Assembly (NCBI RefSeq): GCF_000276665.1
Contig: NW_004955425.1
Coordinates: 25,838,377-25,902,376, forward strand
Direction of reading: 5' to 3'
Source: Chinchilla lanigera
Lineage: Eukaryota; Chordata; Mammalia; Rodentia; Chinchillidae
DNA: 64,000 nt
Part shown: positions 1 to 14,000 of the stretch, one piece after another
Layout of the letters: every line of letters starts with the position of its first letter
Position numbering within the stretch: the stretch's first letter is position 1
Program-made: the position numbers and the translations under genes
Notes under the pieces: generated by a model
Seen by the model: the letters and a program-made list of their open reading frames with translations, nothing else
The model's database searches: none
What the model was told of the DNA's origin: nothing

Positions 1-110
1 GGCTGGGAATCGCGGTGGTATGAGTCCGGCCCACACTCGGACCCAGGAGCGCTGCAGCTCCCGGAGAACTCGCTGCCTGGGCGCAAGGCGCGGGGGGCAC
101 TTGTCAGTTT
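1..110 (+). promoter_or_regulatory. FAM169A: CpG-rich edge, probably FAM169A promoter/exon 1 border
   Basis: About ten CpG dinucleotides fall in the first 110 bases and then stop abruptly; the rest of the window is CpG-poor except inside SINEs. That is the profile of the edge of a CpG-island promoter, and it sits upstream of the first FAM169A coding exon on the same strand. A strong donor-like string (GTATGAGT at 18-25) could end a non-coding exon 1 at base 17. The transcription start itself is probably to the left of the window. Exon 1 and its end are inferred, not shown. Confidence 0.5.
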
Positions 111-229
111 TCTGATCATGATCTTCGGTGTCTAGTTGGTAGTCATCTTTGGATGATTTAAATAGTAAAGATAAATTATAAATCTCTCAAGTAGCAAAAT
201 AAATATCTAATAAGTAATACAAATAATAA

Positions 230-660
230 ATATCCTTTGCTATCACTGGCACAATTAGGTTGGGGAAAGGCTGGAAAGGGTAGGGAATTGGAGGGAAGGA
301 ACGGATGGGAAGACAGGGGTGGAGTTGGAAGTAGAAAGGGAAAGTAGGTCTAAAAAATAACCACAAAAGTTTCACAGGAACAGATGCTTGCCTCGTTTAA
401 ATTAACCACCTGGGTAAATCTAAGTATTGAAGGCAAATGAGTAGTCTTATTTGTAAAATTCTTGTACTAGAATCTGCCATTGTCAATTCCATCATAAATA
501 TACTGCAGTATAAAGATATGGGGGGGCAAGGTAAAGGACTGGAGCAGGGAGGAATGGAAAAAATTAGATGTGTTACATATATGTACCAATGCTCTTTGAT
601 GAATGTAATCATTTTGTACTGCTAACGAGTACCAATAAAAGCAAAAAAACATTTTTTAAA
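230..660 (+). mobile_element. L1-like 3' end fragment
   Basis: Purine-rich, G-rich tracts (about 250-350 and 520-560) are followed by an AATAAA at about 634 and an A-rich tail. This layout resembles a LINE-1 3' UTR with its polypurine tract and tail. No ORF2 homology is visible, so the family is a guess. A 3' UTR of an unrelated retrocopy would look similar. Confidence 0.3.
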
Positions 661-1434
661 AAACAGTTACTGGGATCAAAACTTTGGGTGCAATTTACAC
701 AAGTTTCCTGTTAAATCGCTATGAGAGTTTGGATTGAGGATATAATATTGCATTAGCCAGACTTCATGGGTTGCAAGCAACAGTAAAATCTCAGGCTAAT
801 TTAATCATAGAAAGGAATTTATGGTCATAGATTGCTCAGTTCAAAATCAAAGAGAGAACTTTGAAAATAAAAGGCACTTAGGTAGTACCGGAGTTCTTCA
901 TAGAAGCAGGCAACTAAGTTCAGTCTCTTTGAAACACCAGTGGACTAAATAACACATCACCTTGTATTTCCTTTACATTGCTCTTTAAGATGTTTAGGGA
1001 TAGACATTCTAATGTACCTCCTCCTTGGCTGGGAGGTGGTGGGGCACTTTAACAATACCAGGAAGAAATATATGATACAGCACAGAGATAATCCCTTAAG
1101 TAGGAGAGAGGTGCTATTACCAGGAGAGGAGTGGCTGTGGAGCAAGATCCTCAACAGATGTCAGTTACAAAAAAGCAGGCTGGAAGGTGTCAGAATGTCA
1201 GCATATATAAACAATGTAATGATTAAAAGAAAACAGGGCTGATTTTTTTTTTTTAAGTAAATTTGTAGCTTTTGTGCATCTGTTGCCACATCCCAATTGT
1301 GAACATTTGTATCATTCTAAAAAGTTTCCTTGCATCTTTCCGTTACTTGTATGTTGTGGTATGTGAGGGCCTATTTATATGTGTCTTTTATGTGTGTGTA
1401 CATATTTATATATTCTGTGTAAATATTTAGTGTC

Positions 1435-1652
1435 AAAAATGTATACATACTTCAGGAAAAGAAAAACTTGCATAAATATTTTAATACTAAATTTACTCAG
1501 ACATCATGAGATAAATACAAGTTACCATGAGATAAATACAAGTTACCATTACCATCATGAGATAAATACAATTACACGAGGTACTCAAAGTGTTGGCTAT
1601 TAGCTTCCAGACATGTATTTTTTTTTTTTTCCTGAAGTATGTATACATTTTT
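1435..1652. repeat. Inverted repeat with internal tandem repeats
   Basis: Bases 1435-1460 and 1627-1652 are perfect 26-bp reverse complements; the core is TGTATACATACTTCAGG. The flanks extend the similarity imperfectly on both sides. The loop contains a roughly 21-bp unit (CATGAGATAAATACAAGTTAC) repeated from about 1504 to 1577, the third copy being split. It could be a small non-autonomous DNA transposon or a foldback element. No family is assigned. Confidence 0.7.
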
Positions 1653-1897
1653 TGGTGGACTCTATTAAAGGAAGTATTCATTTCTGTTTCACTGCCAATT
1701 TTTAATACAAATGAATAATACTAGAAAGTTGTCTTTTTGACATATATGGTTAAATCAGCAGGTTCAAGTTGCCTTTGAAATGGAAAAGTCTCATTATAAT
1801 AAAAAATATGGCAGTATTACAGAAAACCTTTTTTGTATGCATATGGAAGATGGCATTTCATATTCTGAAACATGTTCTGTGTTGCTTATTAAAGAGG

Positions 1898-2029
1898 ATG
1901 GCATTTCCTGTGGATTTGCTGGATAATTGCAGTCATGAGGAATTGGAAAATTCTGCTGAAGATTACATGTCAGATTTAAGATGTGGGGACCCTGAAAATC
2001 CAGAGCGTTTCCCTCTTCCCAGTATAACG
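1898..2029 (+). CDS. FAM169A: FAM169A coding exon 1 (residues 1-44)
   Basis: Starts with ATG ([10 protein letters not shown]) and runs 44 complete codons to a G|GTAAGG donor, phase 0. The upstream acceptor is uncertain because the exon also carries 5' UTR. The reading frame continues into the intron for some 50 bases, which is why an unspliced ORF here looks longer. Confidence 0.93.
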
Positions 2030-5000
2030 GTAAGGCATTCTGCTGTGATGTTTTTTGAGGTTTTAAGTCCAGCTTATACATGAAGCCACCATTAGTATTT
2101 TAAAAAATTATTTCGGTAGTGTTTCCAGAAATTTGATCAGTAAAATGTGTTAATAGGAGCAATTTATGAACAGATGAAAATCTACAAGTTATTGCTGAAT
2201 GTTTGTCTTTTTGCCCTTAAAGTTATGTTTAAGAAGTTACCATATTGGAATTAAATTTACGTTCGATTTGGAATATATGTTTAGAAATTTTTTTAATTAG
2301 AAAAATGAGCTAAACACCAAATTACATTTTGTGGCATTAATCTTTATTTCCTCTTGAAAACAGTAAAGAATCAAAACTTCTAGTCAGTAAGCTGTGATGC
2401 ATTGTGATAATGAGATCAGTAGAGTTGGAATCTTTAGACTTCCACTGTGAACTGAGGCGGGCAAATTCCTTTAACCTCTACAACCCTCAGATTTTTCTTC
2501 TGGAAATGGTGCGGATCTAGATTTGTAAAGCACCAGTATCTTACATTGTCTGGTTTATAATACTGACTCTGAATGGAGAATGTGTGTTGGATTAGTGAAA
2601 AGTGAAGTGTTAAAGTATTGGATGTTTCATGGTGGAAAACTGATTTTAATTAACTGGCTTCTTTTACTAGAAAATAGAATATGTCCTCCTTATGTAGTCC
2701 AAGTAAAAATGGTAAAGAATAGTTGATTTTCAGTGACTTTATGGATCATATCATGGCTTTTGTTTTTATTTAGTCATGTAGCCAGAACATAATAATATAT
2801 ACTGAAATACCCCCAGGATAATAAAATTCTTCCAAGATAATAAAAAGGAAATATGTTTGATTTTACTTTTCTTTTAGGGAATAGGAAGAGTGTCACCTTG
2901 AAATGAAGTTATATGATTAAAATTGATACAGGAAAAATTTAATATTTGGATAAACACTAAGATACTTTTATTATGTATTTTCTTTCTAAAATTTCTTTTA
3001 ACATTTTTTATTTTGACTGGTAAGTGTTTATAATATGTTATGTATTTTCTTAACTAATCGTTAATCAACTGTCATTTCAGATTCCTATTCGCCTGTCAAA
3101 TGTAGGCTTTGTGCCTCTTTATGGTGGAGATCAGACCCAGAAAATTCTTGCTCTTTTTGCTCCTGAGGATTCACTCACAGGTCTCTTTTTTGCTTCATTT
3201 TTGTAAATTGAGGAGCTTTATTCCAGACTTTTAGAAACTTATTAAGAGGGTAGCTGCAGGAAGCAATTTATTTTTTTAAGATTTTATTTCAAATTGTAAG
3301 TTTAAAAAAATGTAATTTGTTTGTTTGTTTTTGGTACAGGGAATTGAACTCAGGACCTTGTGCTCGCCAGGCAGGCACTGTGCTGCTGAGCTATACCCCT
3401 GACCCTATTTGTTTGTTTTAAGAGAGATCTCGTTATATATTTCAGGCTGGCTTTGCGCTCACTATGTAGTTCAGGCTGTCCTCAAACTCACAGCAGCCCT
3501 CCTGCCTTAGCCTCCCAAGTGCTGGGATTATAGGCATGTGCTACCACACCCATGGAAAATGTAATTTTCTTTCTGTTTTTGTTTTGTTTTGTTTTCCGGT
3601 ACTGGGAGTCGAACTCAAGACCTTGCGCTTGCCAGGCAGGCGCTGTGCCGCTGAGCTAAATCCCCAGCCCCAAAAATGTAATTTTCTATTGCTTATAATC
3701 ACATTTTAAATGGATGAAACAAAAATGGTATAAATGGGGCCACATTGTACTATAATGGTAATTTAAGGGAAGCAATATAAATTTACCAAAATAGTAATAC
3801 TGTACACATTAACTTGAAGACTTACATGTTAATGATCATTTATTCTGTTTTAGCTGTGGCTCTTTACCTTGCTGATCAGTGGTGGGCTATTGATGATATT
3901 GTGAAAACATCTGTTCCAGCTAGAGAAGGACTTAAGCAGGTAACAAGCTCTTACAATTCAAGGTTTCCTATAAACAGTGATAATCTTTGAAGTTACCGAA
4001 CTCTCCCCCATTTAATAAGATTATATTGTATTAAATCCCTGGAGTTCTAGTCTTATGATGAAACCAGAGCCCAGGTTAGGTTTCCTCTATTTAGGTGACC
4101 CTGAATGTGTCTGAGGAATTGGGTGAAGAAGACTGAACAACTTGGGTTGGTTGAGCTGTGTTCTTTATCCATTTGAGCTTCTGATTATCTTATTTGGTGG
4201 AGGAAAGGCTAATCCACTTGGTGTGGTTGCTAAGCTTCCATGTCACTGGAGAAGATGGACCAAGAGCCTTGTTTATTACTTGGGGCTCCTCTGGTGGCTG
4301 AGGTGTAGTGTGTGAAACAGGACAGTGACCAGGTTCAGACAGAGCATAAGCCAACTGGCTCTTGTGTTGCCCGAGGGACACTGTCCATTAGAGCTATGAG
4401 AGCTCAAGAGGTGTATCTATGCTGTGGTTAGAGAGTGGACAGGACAGGAGAAAAATATAGAAACCAAGATGATAAATACTAGAATAGGTTGGGCAAAGTA
4501 GAAAAGTGTTGATGTCTTTGGTGACAGAAAGACTCTAACTTAAAGTGGAAGAGTAGGGTACTTGGCTTGGTCAGGGTGCATCAGGCTTTTCTTACGGGAA
4601 ATACTAAGTATTACTATTGCTTAATAGATGCAGAGATCTTTAATTAATCCTGTGAGAAAGAGACCTTGCTGAGGGGAATAGAGTCGACAGATACAAATAT
4701 ATATCCTAATATTCTTCCTTTAGGAGGTTTCTAGGCTAGCGCAAGTCTATAAAAACTTGTCAGATCTTCAAGGTGTCACCTGTTTGTGTTCACTTTAGTG
4801 GGCAAATTGAGCCCAGAGAAGAAGCAAGGAAAGCATTTCTAGAAACTTTGAAATCCAGGATAGGAAAGTGAGGCTCTTTCGGGTTACTGGAATATTCTAA
4901 TTTCTTCCTTTTGAGTTTGGAACTTAAAAGAGGATCAAATTTAAAGGAAGGAAATGTTGGGTACTAATATAGTTAGTGTTGTTCCTTGTGGGTATTGCAT

Positions 5001-8000
5001 TCATTATTGAATGTGCCTTGAGATTCCAGAGCAATGGGTCCATCTCACAAAGACTGGGAGAATGTACAGCTAGATATCTACCAGTCTGATAAAGAACTTC
5101 AAACACAAAATTAAGGGGAGGAGGGAATTAATATCCTGCATACTGAGTTACATAACAAGACCTTGTCTCAGAAAACAACAAAAAAAGAATCCTGCGTAAC
5201 GCTGTCAAATAGGAGGAGTGCATTAGCAATAGAAATATAATTTGTTCCTAGGAACAGCTCATAGCTGAAGGAAGTGTGCCTGTCCAGAAGATAAACATTT
5301 TGTGGTGTTTAAATGTGACTGAAGTTTGGACATTTGGCTGGAAGGTTAAAGAACAGAGAAGGAGAAATCTTATGATGTCTGTGTAGCCTCTCCTTCGTAC
5401 TCTAAGATATGAAATCCCCAGATACGGTTTTCAGAGGAGTTGTTGTCAGGGCCAAATGAGATTGTTTGGATTCCCTCAATAGGCCTCCTTTACTCTAATT
5501 ACTTGGTGACAATATTCCTACTTGAAAAGTAGGGAAATCAGTGAAGGGAGACTGCTACTGTAGTTAAATCCTTGCCAATAAGGAAAAATTGATGGTAAAG
5601 TCACAGGAATAACTCTTCTTCCACTAATAAACATATGACCTTAGCTATGACTTTGTTATTATAAACTTTGTTTCCCACTGTCTCATAGTTGTGGTAAAAT
5701 AAAATGAGAGAAGCTAGTGCTGTTACCTCGAAGGGAGGTCCTCAAACATACTGTAAAACTTTGACCCCTTTTCTGTCCTGGTCGTTGCCCCTCCCCCCAT
5801 CACATTTAGAGGAAGGTATAGACAGCAGGCTTATCAATTTTGCATGTCTTAGCCCTGAATGGGGGAACTAATCTATGGAAGGCAGAATGAAAAAACAGAA
5901 GGATCTAACGTGATGGAATTAAATAAGGATAAATGTGTCATAATATCTAAGTTCCAAGATAGTTAGCTGTGCATGTCTGCCGTGAATACCAAACTGAAAC
6001 AGCAGAGCAGGTGAAAAATACTTGGGCTTTATTGAAGTAGGGATAGAATGAAACTAATGAAAACATTACTTTTCTCCAGAGACATCCCATTACCTCAGCA
6101 GTTTCTTCAGTGTTTATTTCTATAATGTCCATGTGCCAAACAAGAAGAGAGATATTAGGGATCTGATGTCTTCCAAAGCAGAGGACAGAAAGGGCAAGAG
6201 TTCCCCAGATTTCATTTGGTCAGCCTTTTCTTTCAGTTGTTTCATTGTTCAGCTTTGGTATGAAATTTAGAAGAGAATCATTGCCATCTTCAAATGTTGG
6301 TAGGCTGTGTTGCTATAGAGTATCAAAGTATAGTCGTGAAGTAGATCTCAGCACAGCCTGAGGAAGAATTGCATATTGGTCAGAGCTTCAAGGAAGGAAT
6401 GGGTTGCCCTGCCCATTGGTGCGAGTCAGCTCTGTCATTGCCCATATTGTCTGGTACTGCAGATGCCCTGCCAGGGGTACTTTTAAGAGTAGTGTGTGCA
6501 TATGGTTAATCCTTTCTCTCTCCACTTAACTAATCAGAAGGAACTTGTTTTCCCTTCACGGGACTTGGAAGAAAAAAGGCTTTATGGACAGAGCTCTTGT
6601 TTTTAGCCTGAAAGATGTCTTTGGGGAAAAACTGATGTCAGAAGGTTGTGGGTGTTGGTGGGGTTCCTGTGACCATGTGGCCCTGTGTGTAAAGATGAGG
6701 CTCTGTTTCTGTTCTGTGGCTGCCTCAAGTCATATGCTTGACTGAACTTACCCAGTGTCCCTGTCCTTATCTGGCTTAGCAGAGGGATGTTTGGGTGGCT
6801 GGGATGGGATAGTCCTATAGTTACAGCAAAGACAGGACTGTTAAGTGAACATTTCACTTAAAAAAGTGAGACAGATGCCCTTCCCAAGGGTATAATTATG
6901 GCTTCCTTCAGCAAATGAGGTGATTGTTGTTAAAAGACTCCAGAGTACAATGCTAACTTTTTTCTTTCTTTTAAATATGGAGCCTGGAAAAGGGTGTAAA
7001 GAGTTGAAGGAGGATGCATAGAGGGTCTGTGATTAGGGCTGTGTCAGACCTTGGCTGAGCATGAAGGAGGTGCTGGGTAAGCAAGGTGCACTGGGAACCT
7101 ATTTCTGCTTGTATTAGACTTCTCTGAGAGGCAGTATTCCATGTGTGAAACATGTCTATGGAAATGATGTGAAAGATTGGTTTCATCTCTGTGACTACGA
7201 AATGTTTTAAAAATGGCTTTGAATGCAGTGAGAGTGCTCTGAATGCCCTGAGAGGCATGGGGGCAGGAGCAGGGTGAGGAGCCTTCCCTGATGGCTACAT
7301 ATGGTAACTGCTGTGCCTGCTGTTTGCCTCTCTTTGTAGGTGAGCACTCTTGGGGAGAGAGTGGTTCTGTATGTTCTGAACCGCATTATTTATAGAAAAC
7401 AGGAAATGGAGAGAAATGAGATCCCATTCCTGTGTCATAGCAGTACTGATTATGCTAAGATTCTGTGGAAGAAAGGAGAGGCCATTGGGTTTTATTCAGT
7501 TAAGCCTACAGGTGAGTCTTTTCAAGTTATTTAAATTGTACGTTTTAGAAATCTCCATTTTAGAAACCCCCAACCGAGTCATTCTCTGTTAAATTAAACT
7601 GTAGAATGCATATTGAGGTGATTCTACTTAATATTTTTTGGGACTACTTTTATTCTCTTATGAAAGTAAGGTTTTTAGGAAAGTCTTTTGCTAAGAAACC
7701 AGAAATAAACAGTTGCTACAGAAGATGTCTTTTCCACATGTACAGAGAAAACATTAGAGTTGAACTTGAAATTTGTCTTTCCTTTGCATTTTCATTCAAA
7801 GGTTGTTTACTTCAGTTTCTGTTGCTGTTGCTATTACTGGCTACTTCTAAAACCATGTGGTCTAAATGTATTGCTCAAAATGGTTGGTTCAATCTAACTT
7901 GTTATTGAGCAGCATGACTGATTACCGAGAAAAGCAAAGTGCTTTAATGTATTTAGAAGATACAAACTCCTTTGAAGTTGTTAATCTCAAGCTTGGGTTT

Positions 8001-11000
8001 CTAATTCACAGGAAGATGTTTTTTTTTTGTTTGTTTTTTTTGTTTTTTTCTCCGGTACCGGGAACCGAACTCACGACCTTGCGCTTGCCAGGCAGGCGCT
8101 TTTGCCGCTGAGCTAAATCCCCAGCCCGATGTTTCGTTTTTATTGTATTTTTTTTTGGTACCGGGAATCGAACTCACAACCTTGCACTTGCCAGGCAGGC
8201 TCTGTGTCACTGAGCTATATCCCCGGCCCAGGTTTTTAATTGAAAGAGCGAACTGTATCCAATATACGAGAGATGAAGGCTGCTTCACACGTGCCATTCA
8301 TTAAGCTTCTGAGAACTGCTAGAAGAAGGTCTAGCTTACTTTCTGTGTGTGCATGTACACCCTGTACTTCTGCCTCCAAATCACAGTCTGCCTTCTGTAC
8401 CTTGACCAAAAACATGCTTTAGTTTCTTTCTCTTTTCCAATAAACCAGTCTTCCCAACTTAGCTTTTTGGATCAGCGCCAGTTTAAAGATCATACTACAG
8501 ATCTGAAGAAAGGTTGGGAATGATACCTTAATCATGTAATTAACACACATTTGTAATGAGCCTTAGTGCATATAGTCAATAAAAGGAAGATCATTTTTCC
8601 TCAAGAATAAAAACTTGTATAATTTGAAATGTTTGCTTTATAGTAAATACTGTGGGTCTCCTTTAATATGCTGTCTTGTTCTTATATAGATCTGCAGTAG
8701 AACCAATGGTTTATGTAAGTTGAGAAAGCTATTTATTGTACACAGGTAAAAAGGAATGGTTAGTGAAAGTTCAGTGCTGCCTTGCATCAGAGGCATCCCT
8801 TTATTATTTTTAAGTGTTTCATGGCTGGGGTTGAAGTGTGATTAATTGCTGTATGCTCTATTTTATACACGGTAACTCCTGTGAAAACACAGGCTTTTTA
8901 CTTCTTATACTGGTTTTAAGGGCTTTCCTACCTGAAACTAGCCTACATGTTTGAAACACACATTAGTTTATACACTTTAGCTGAGGGCTTGCTTTCTATT
9001 CGAGACACGTAGTTAAGCAGCAGTGTTGCCTGTATTTCTGATCAGTATTTGACTTGTCTTTGTTGCATGTGCATCTTCAGCTTCCTTCTGGAAAATGGCC
9101 TTTAGTTTCACTAGGTCTAGTAGCTAACTCCATTTTGTATTACAGCTTTCAGGTATCATGGTAGCTGCCACTTTCAGCATCTTCCATTCTTTCTCCTGTT
9201 GCCTTACATCCTCACTGTTTACTTGAGTTCTTTCCCTGTTAAGCTCTTTCTCTCCACCAAGTCACAGTGGAATTAGATATACTCACACTGGCCCTTCAAC
9301 TAGTTGGCATTTAGTTTAGGGAAGTGCTCTTTCTGGAGACGAAATTCTGACATTTTAAAAATATTTTTGTGAGACTGTTGAAAACAAATATAATGCACTG
9401 TGACCTCCCCCCTGCAAGCATATATATTAGGGAAAAAGTGCATAGTAACAAAAAGGTAAAAGTTTTGTTAAGCAGATTGATGGTTGAATGAAAATCTTGG
9501 AGTCATTAATGATTTTTTTGTGTGTGAAATAGCAAATTAGATGAGGGTGTTTGTACATAAAAGTGGTTTTGATATGCAAAAGATGGTTTTTGTATATGAG
9601 GTCAAGTTCAGTTACAGTATAGTGGAATTGAAGAAACTATAAATTCTTTTTTGCCTGAAATAAAAAGATTACTGAGCAATTTATAGTTTGTTTTCTGGGC
9701 TAGGTAGTTTCGCTAAAAGATATTTCTGGGGCTTTTGTTTTTTCTGCTGTTAGTTTAATGTAATGAGTGTGTTAATTTTTGCCTTTAAGGTTTTTCTTCC
9801 ATCCATCCATCCATCCATTTATTTATTTTTTTTATTTAGTGCTGGAGATGAAACCCAAGGCTGCCCCATATGCTAAGCACATGTTCATTCTCACAAGCCA
9901 CACTCCCAGCCCTGTGTGATCTTACATAATTCAAAAAACTCCAGAAGCACCAAGCTAATCTTTCAACTAGTGCTTTTTTCAAATAGTGTTTATTTTTGTA
10001 GTTGAAGGAATGTTTCAGAAAATAATTGTTGAGATTCCTGAATTTACCTTAGTTATCAGTAGAATAAATGCTCCCTTCTTTGATCAGCAGTTGTGTACTT
10101 CATGCAGCTGATTCTTTTATCATTGTTTTGAGGAAGAACAGAAGAGTGAAGGTATTGTCACTGCTTTTATGTCATGAGTATCTCTTGGGATCTGTTGTTT
10201 GCATCTTAGAATGTCTTTAGTTATTAGGGTTGGTTCAGATCTGTGTTTTAGGTCTAGGGAGGGGTAGGGAGCAAAGAGAAGCAAAATGATTCATAACCAA
10301 AACAAGTGCCGCACTCCTATCAGTCCAGGAAAGTGAAAGTATTCATAAGAAGTTTGAAAATATGCTTGATTGTCTACTTTCTCACATAGCCCAAGACTGC
10401 CAACAAATTTGAGGTTGAAGAGATTATTGATGACATAATTGGAATAATTTATTTTTATTTAACTAATCCAGTTTATTTTTTGAAAACTAATACTTTTTAG
10501 TGTAGTGAACAGTTAAATTACTTTTTAAATGTATCATCTTTTAAATAAAGATGTAATATGTAGAAGACTTTAATTAGTATCCAGGAGAATTTCGGCTTCA
10601 TTGTAGTATTGCTGTTAACTTGTAAATTGTCTGACTTCCTTTCTCTTCATGTTTTTTTTTCCAATGTTGGGGAGTAATGCTTGACCAAAGGATCACTTAG
10701 ACTTCTTGCTCTGAAGTTTTCTGAATCTCCAGTTAGTAGTTGGAGTGTCCATTGGCAGAAATCCATGGTCCTGGAACTGGTTTTAAATGAGAAGGGTGAA
10801 TTTAAGAGAAACAGATCAGACCTTAAAGTTGAAAGACTGTGGTAGTAAACAGAGTTAGTCTTGTGAAGAGGAGGCTCACCGAGAGTAAACACAGAGTATT
10901 TTAGCATCAAAGCCCCGATTCTTTCCGTGAGATATTATTCAAGGTGTTATAGGAATGAAGATTGTTTTTTCTCACTCAACAGACTTATGAAAGCAGTCTC

Positions 11001-14000
11001 AAAGCTCTTAGAGATTGATATTCAGCGTCACATTTATGATTTCTTTTATTCTATATATTTTATTTTATTCTCAGAAAAAACTCATTTTTAGAAGTTACAT
11101 ATTGTTACAAGTTTGAGCATTTTCTTGCCATTACTTTCTATGTATAGGCTGTACACAGTCTCTAGACCCCGAGTTTTAAAAGAAATAAGCTAGGTCTGTC
11201 GTGTGTAGTAACTTTGTTTAATGCATGGCTGGACCACAGTGGGGTCTATGCCGTCTTTCAGAGTAGTTTTTATGTGACAACTCTCAGATGGTGGTATTTC
11301 CTAGAAAGAAAGAGCAGTATTCATGTGCTTCCCACAATCTTGCATGTCCTGTAGCACATCCTTCACAATCCATGTACGAAGTATGTTTTCCTGTGCCTGT
11401 CCTTGGCACTTACTAGGATGGACATATCTTCTAGCATCTCTATTCATCAGTCCCCTCTGGTTGTCAACTTTGGTCTTCATTATACTTGTCAGTTTTTCAG
11501 CTTGTAATGAAGATCACGTATAGTAATAAAAGATACTTACTAAGCACACTATGCTAGGCACCAGAGAGTTATAGTTTAACTCATTTCTTGTATTATCATG
11601 TTTTGTAATCATCTAATCCGAAAGTCAAGTTACACTATAGCCATCCCTATCACGAGGGACTTCTTTTTCCCTTTTCATGTTATTCTGTGAGAAACATTCT
11701 TATTATGGTAAATGGAATTATTAAAGTGTTCTGATACTATGCTTTTACCTTTCTTGATGATCCAGAAGTTGGTACAGCATTTACTTCTGGTAGTATAATA
11801 CTTAGAGTGCTACTGCCTCAGGGGTTAAGCCACTAAGTGATCTGTATTTCATTTTTTATATTTCTTAAGGTTGACAGCATGTCTTTAATAATTCTAACGG
11901 GGCCAACTCCTTTTTCTGTATATCAACAACAGATTTTTAATTTTTATTTAAAAATTTTTTGCGTGTGTGTGTGAGTGTGTGTGTGTGTGTATAGTTGTTT
12001 TTTTTCCCTTTTGCTATACTGGGGGTTGAATCCAGCTGCACTCTCAAGGTTTTTTATTTTGAGACAGAATCTTGGTAAGATGCTAAGTTGCCTGAGCTGG
12101 GCTAGAACTTGGAGTTCTCCTGCATCGATCTCGCAGAGTGCTGGCACTGCAAGCTTGTGCCACCATGCCTGGCTAGAACAATTGATTTCCATATGTAGTC
12201 TCCTCAGTGTTGCAAGAAGATTGTGGTAGTGTCATTACCACAAAGAAAGGTCTTTCTATTATTGGCCCCTTTAGACTGATTGAATTAAATTGTGCTCTAG
12301 AATACCATCATTTTACCTTCAATATGTGGTCTGTGAAAACAGGTGTTTATGATCAGTGTTAAAGCCAACACTGTGACTTCCTTTTGTCTTACAATAGGTA
12401 ATGATAGAGGCCTCTTCAGCATCAACTCATAAGCGTTTCCTCAAAATTGGTATATGGAAGAAACAGTTTCTTTAGCAGCCATATATATACAGTGAGCTAT
12501 TGTGGCAAGTTCCATGTGGTGTGTAGCAGTTGACTAGGCAACTCTGTGTATTACTTCAGACTTGTGCTTCCTAGATATTGTGGGTAGATTTCAGTTTTCT
12601 AAAACTATCTGGGTAGAGGGTCTGTTCTAATAATCTAGAGTTGAAATTTAGTTATCTTACTTTGAAGGCTTTATTTAACTTAAACTACATATGTATTATA
12701 AAATTATGTTGTAATATTTGGAATTTACTGTATTAAAACTTAATTTTTTTTTTTTTTTTTTTGGTTTTTCTCCGGTACCGGGAACCGAACTCACAACCTT
12801 GCGCTTGCCAGGCAGGCGCTTTTGCCGCTGAGCTAAATCCCCAGCCCCTTAATTTTTTTTTTTGAGACAGGATTTCACTATGTAGTTCACTATGTAGTTC
12901 ACTATGTAACTCATGATCTTCCCACCTCAGGCTCTCAAGTACTGGTATTACAGGAGTGTACCACCATGCCTGGCTTAAATTGTATTTTATATAGTACTTT
13001 AAAATTCTTAGAAGCCTTATCTCCCCAATAGTAGTCTAGCTACATCCTCATACTTATTTATTAGGTAGTATTTTAGCAGTAATAATAATAGCTTAGGGCG
13101 TATACAGAGTCTGCCAAAAAGGGATATGTACACTTTAGTTTGCTGTAGTAATAAATGCCTGGAAGTTAATGACCATCACTTTGAGCAGTTCTTGTAATTG
13201 TAGAGGCCAAAGGTAACATTAATTACAGGATGTCTCAATAAATTTAGTATTTAAGTATTTATACAAGTTATTCTTTTCATGAGTTTATGCATTTTTTGGG
13301 CAGACTCTATACTGCCAGTATAATGGTCTAACTTCTTAAATTTCTAGATATTTCACATCGTAATATATTTGAGTTTTTATTCATAAATTAATAGCTTTTG
13401 TCATAATCTGTTGCTTCAGTTGCCTTCTTCAGTATAAATTCAGATTATATGTATAAATAGCGTACTTGAAAGTTACAATTCCAAACTTTTGAAAGTCATC
13501 TGTTTACAAGAAGGTTGTCCCTAAGGAGCAACAAGGAATTTAGTTGAGAATTAACTATAACCAATAAGAATTGCTTGAAGAAGAGGAAAGAAGGGTTAAA
13601 TTACACACTGAGAACAGAGGTCACTTCTTACATTTTTAATCTTTAGTTGGTGGACTGTAGAACATCACTGGCGTGTACCATGCATGCTTTGTTCCACATC
13701 AGTTGTGGGACTCACAAGTAGAATTGAATTGTATTTCTTTTGTTCTTTAAAGAAGACAATAGGCAAATTAGTCTTAAGTATCAAACTATTGTGAAAAGAC
13801 ATTTCCGTTTTTAGAGATAGACATATTAACATCTTCCTTGTTTAAAATTTTCACCTATGAGTATGTCCTGTTAAGTCTCCCCAACCTAAAAAAAATTGTT
13901 TCTATGTGAACAGCAGGAAAACTTTTTATGTTCTCTGCATTTCAAGTCAAGTCATATGATTGCTGAAAAAAATATAGACTAACTTAAGCTTCTCTCCTAG

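Larger units (their letters stand above)
18..1893 (+). other. FAM169A: Probable FAM169A intron 1
   Basis: No gene-like coding sequence is seen between the CpG-rich edge and the first coding exon. The stretch holds an L1-like 3' end (about 187-660), otherwise AT-rich unique sequence, and a hairpin-type repeat at 1435-1652. The acceptor for the first coding exon is uncertain; an AG at 1893-1894, just before the start codon, is one option. Confidence 0.4.
3181..3853 (+). other. FAM169A: FAM169A intron filled by three SINEs
   Basis: About half of this short intron is a cluster of antisense retroposons, ID then B1 then ID, listed separately. The remainder is AT-rich unique sequence. Confidence 0.7.

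Noticed and set aside
4040..6950. Possible retroviral internal region or extra gene
   Set aside because: No ORF longer than about 85 codons and no recognisable gag, pol or host motif, so listed only as unclassified intron sequence.
13090..13260. Possible mariner-like element (CTGCCAAAAAGGGATATGTAC near the left, AGGATGTCTCAATAAAT near the right)
   Set aside because: The two motifs are in the same orientation rather than inverted, so they do not form terminal repeats.
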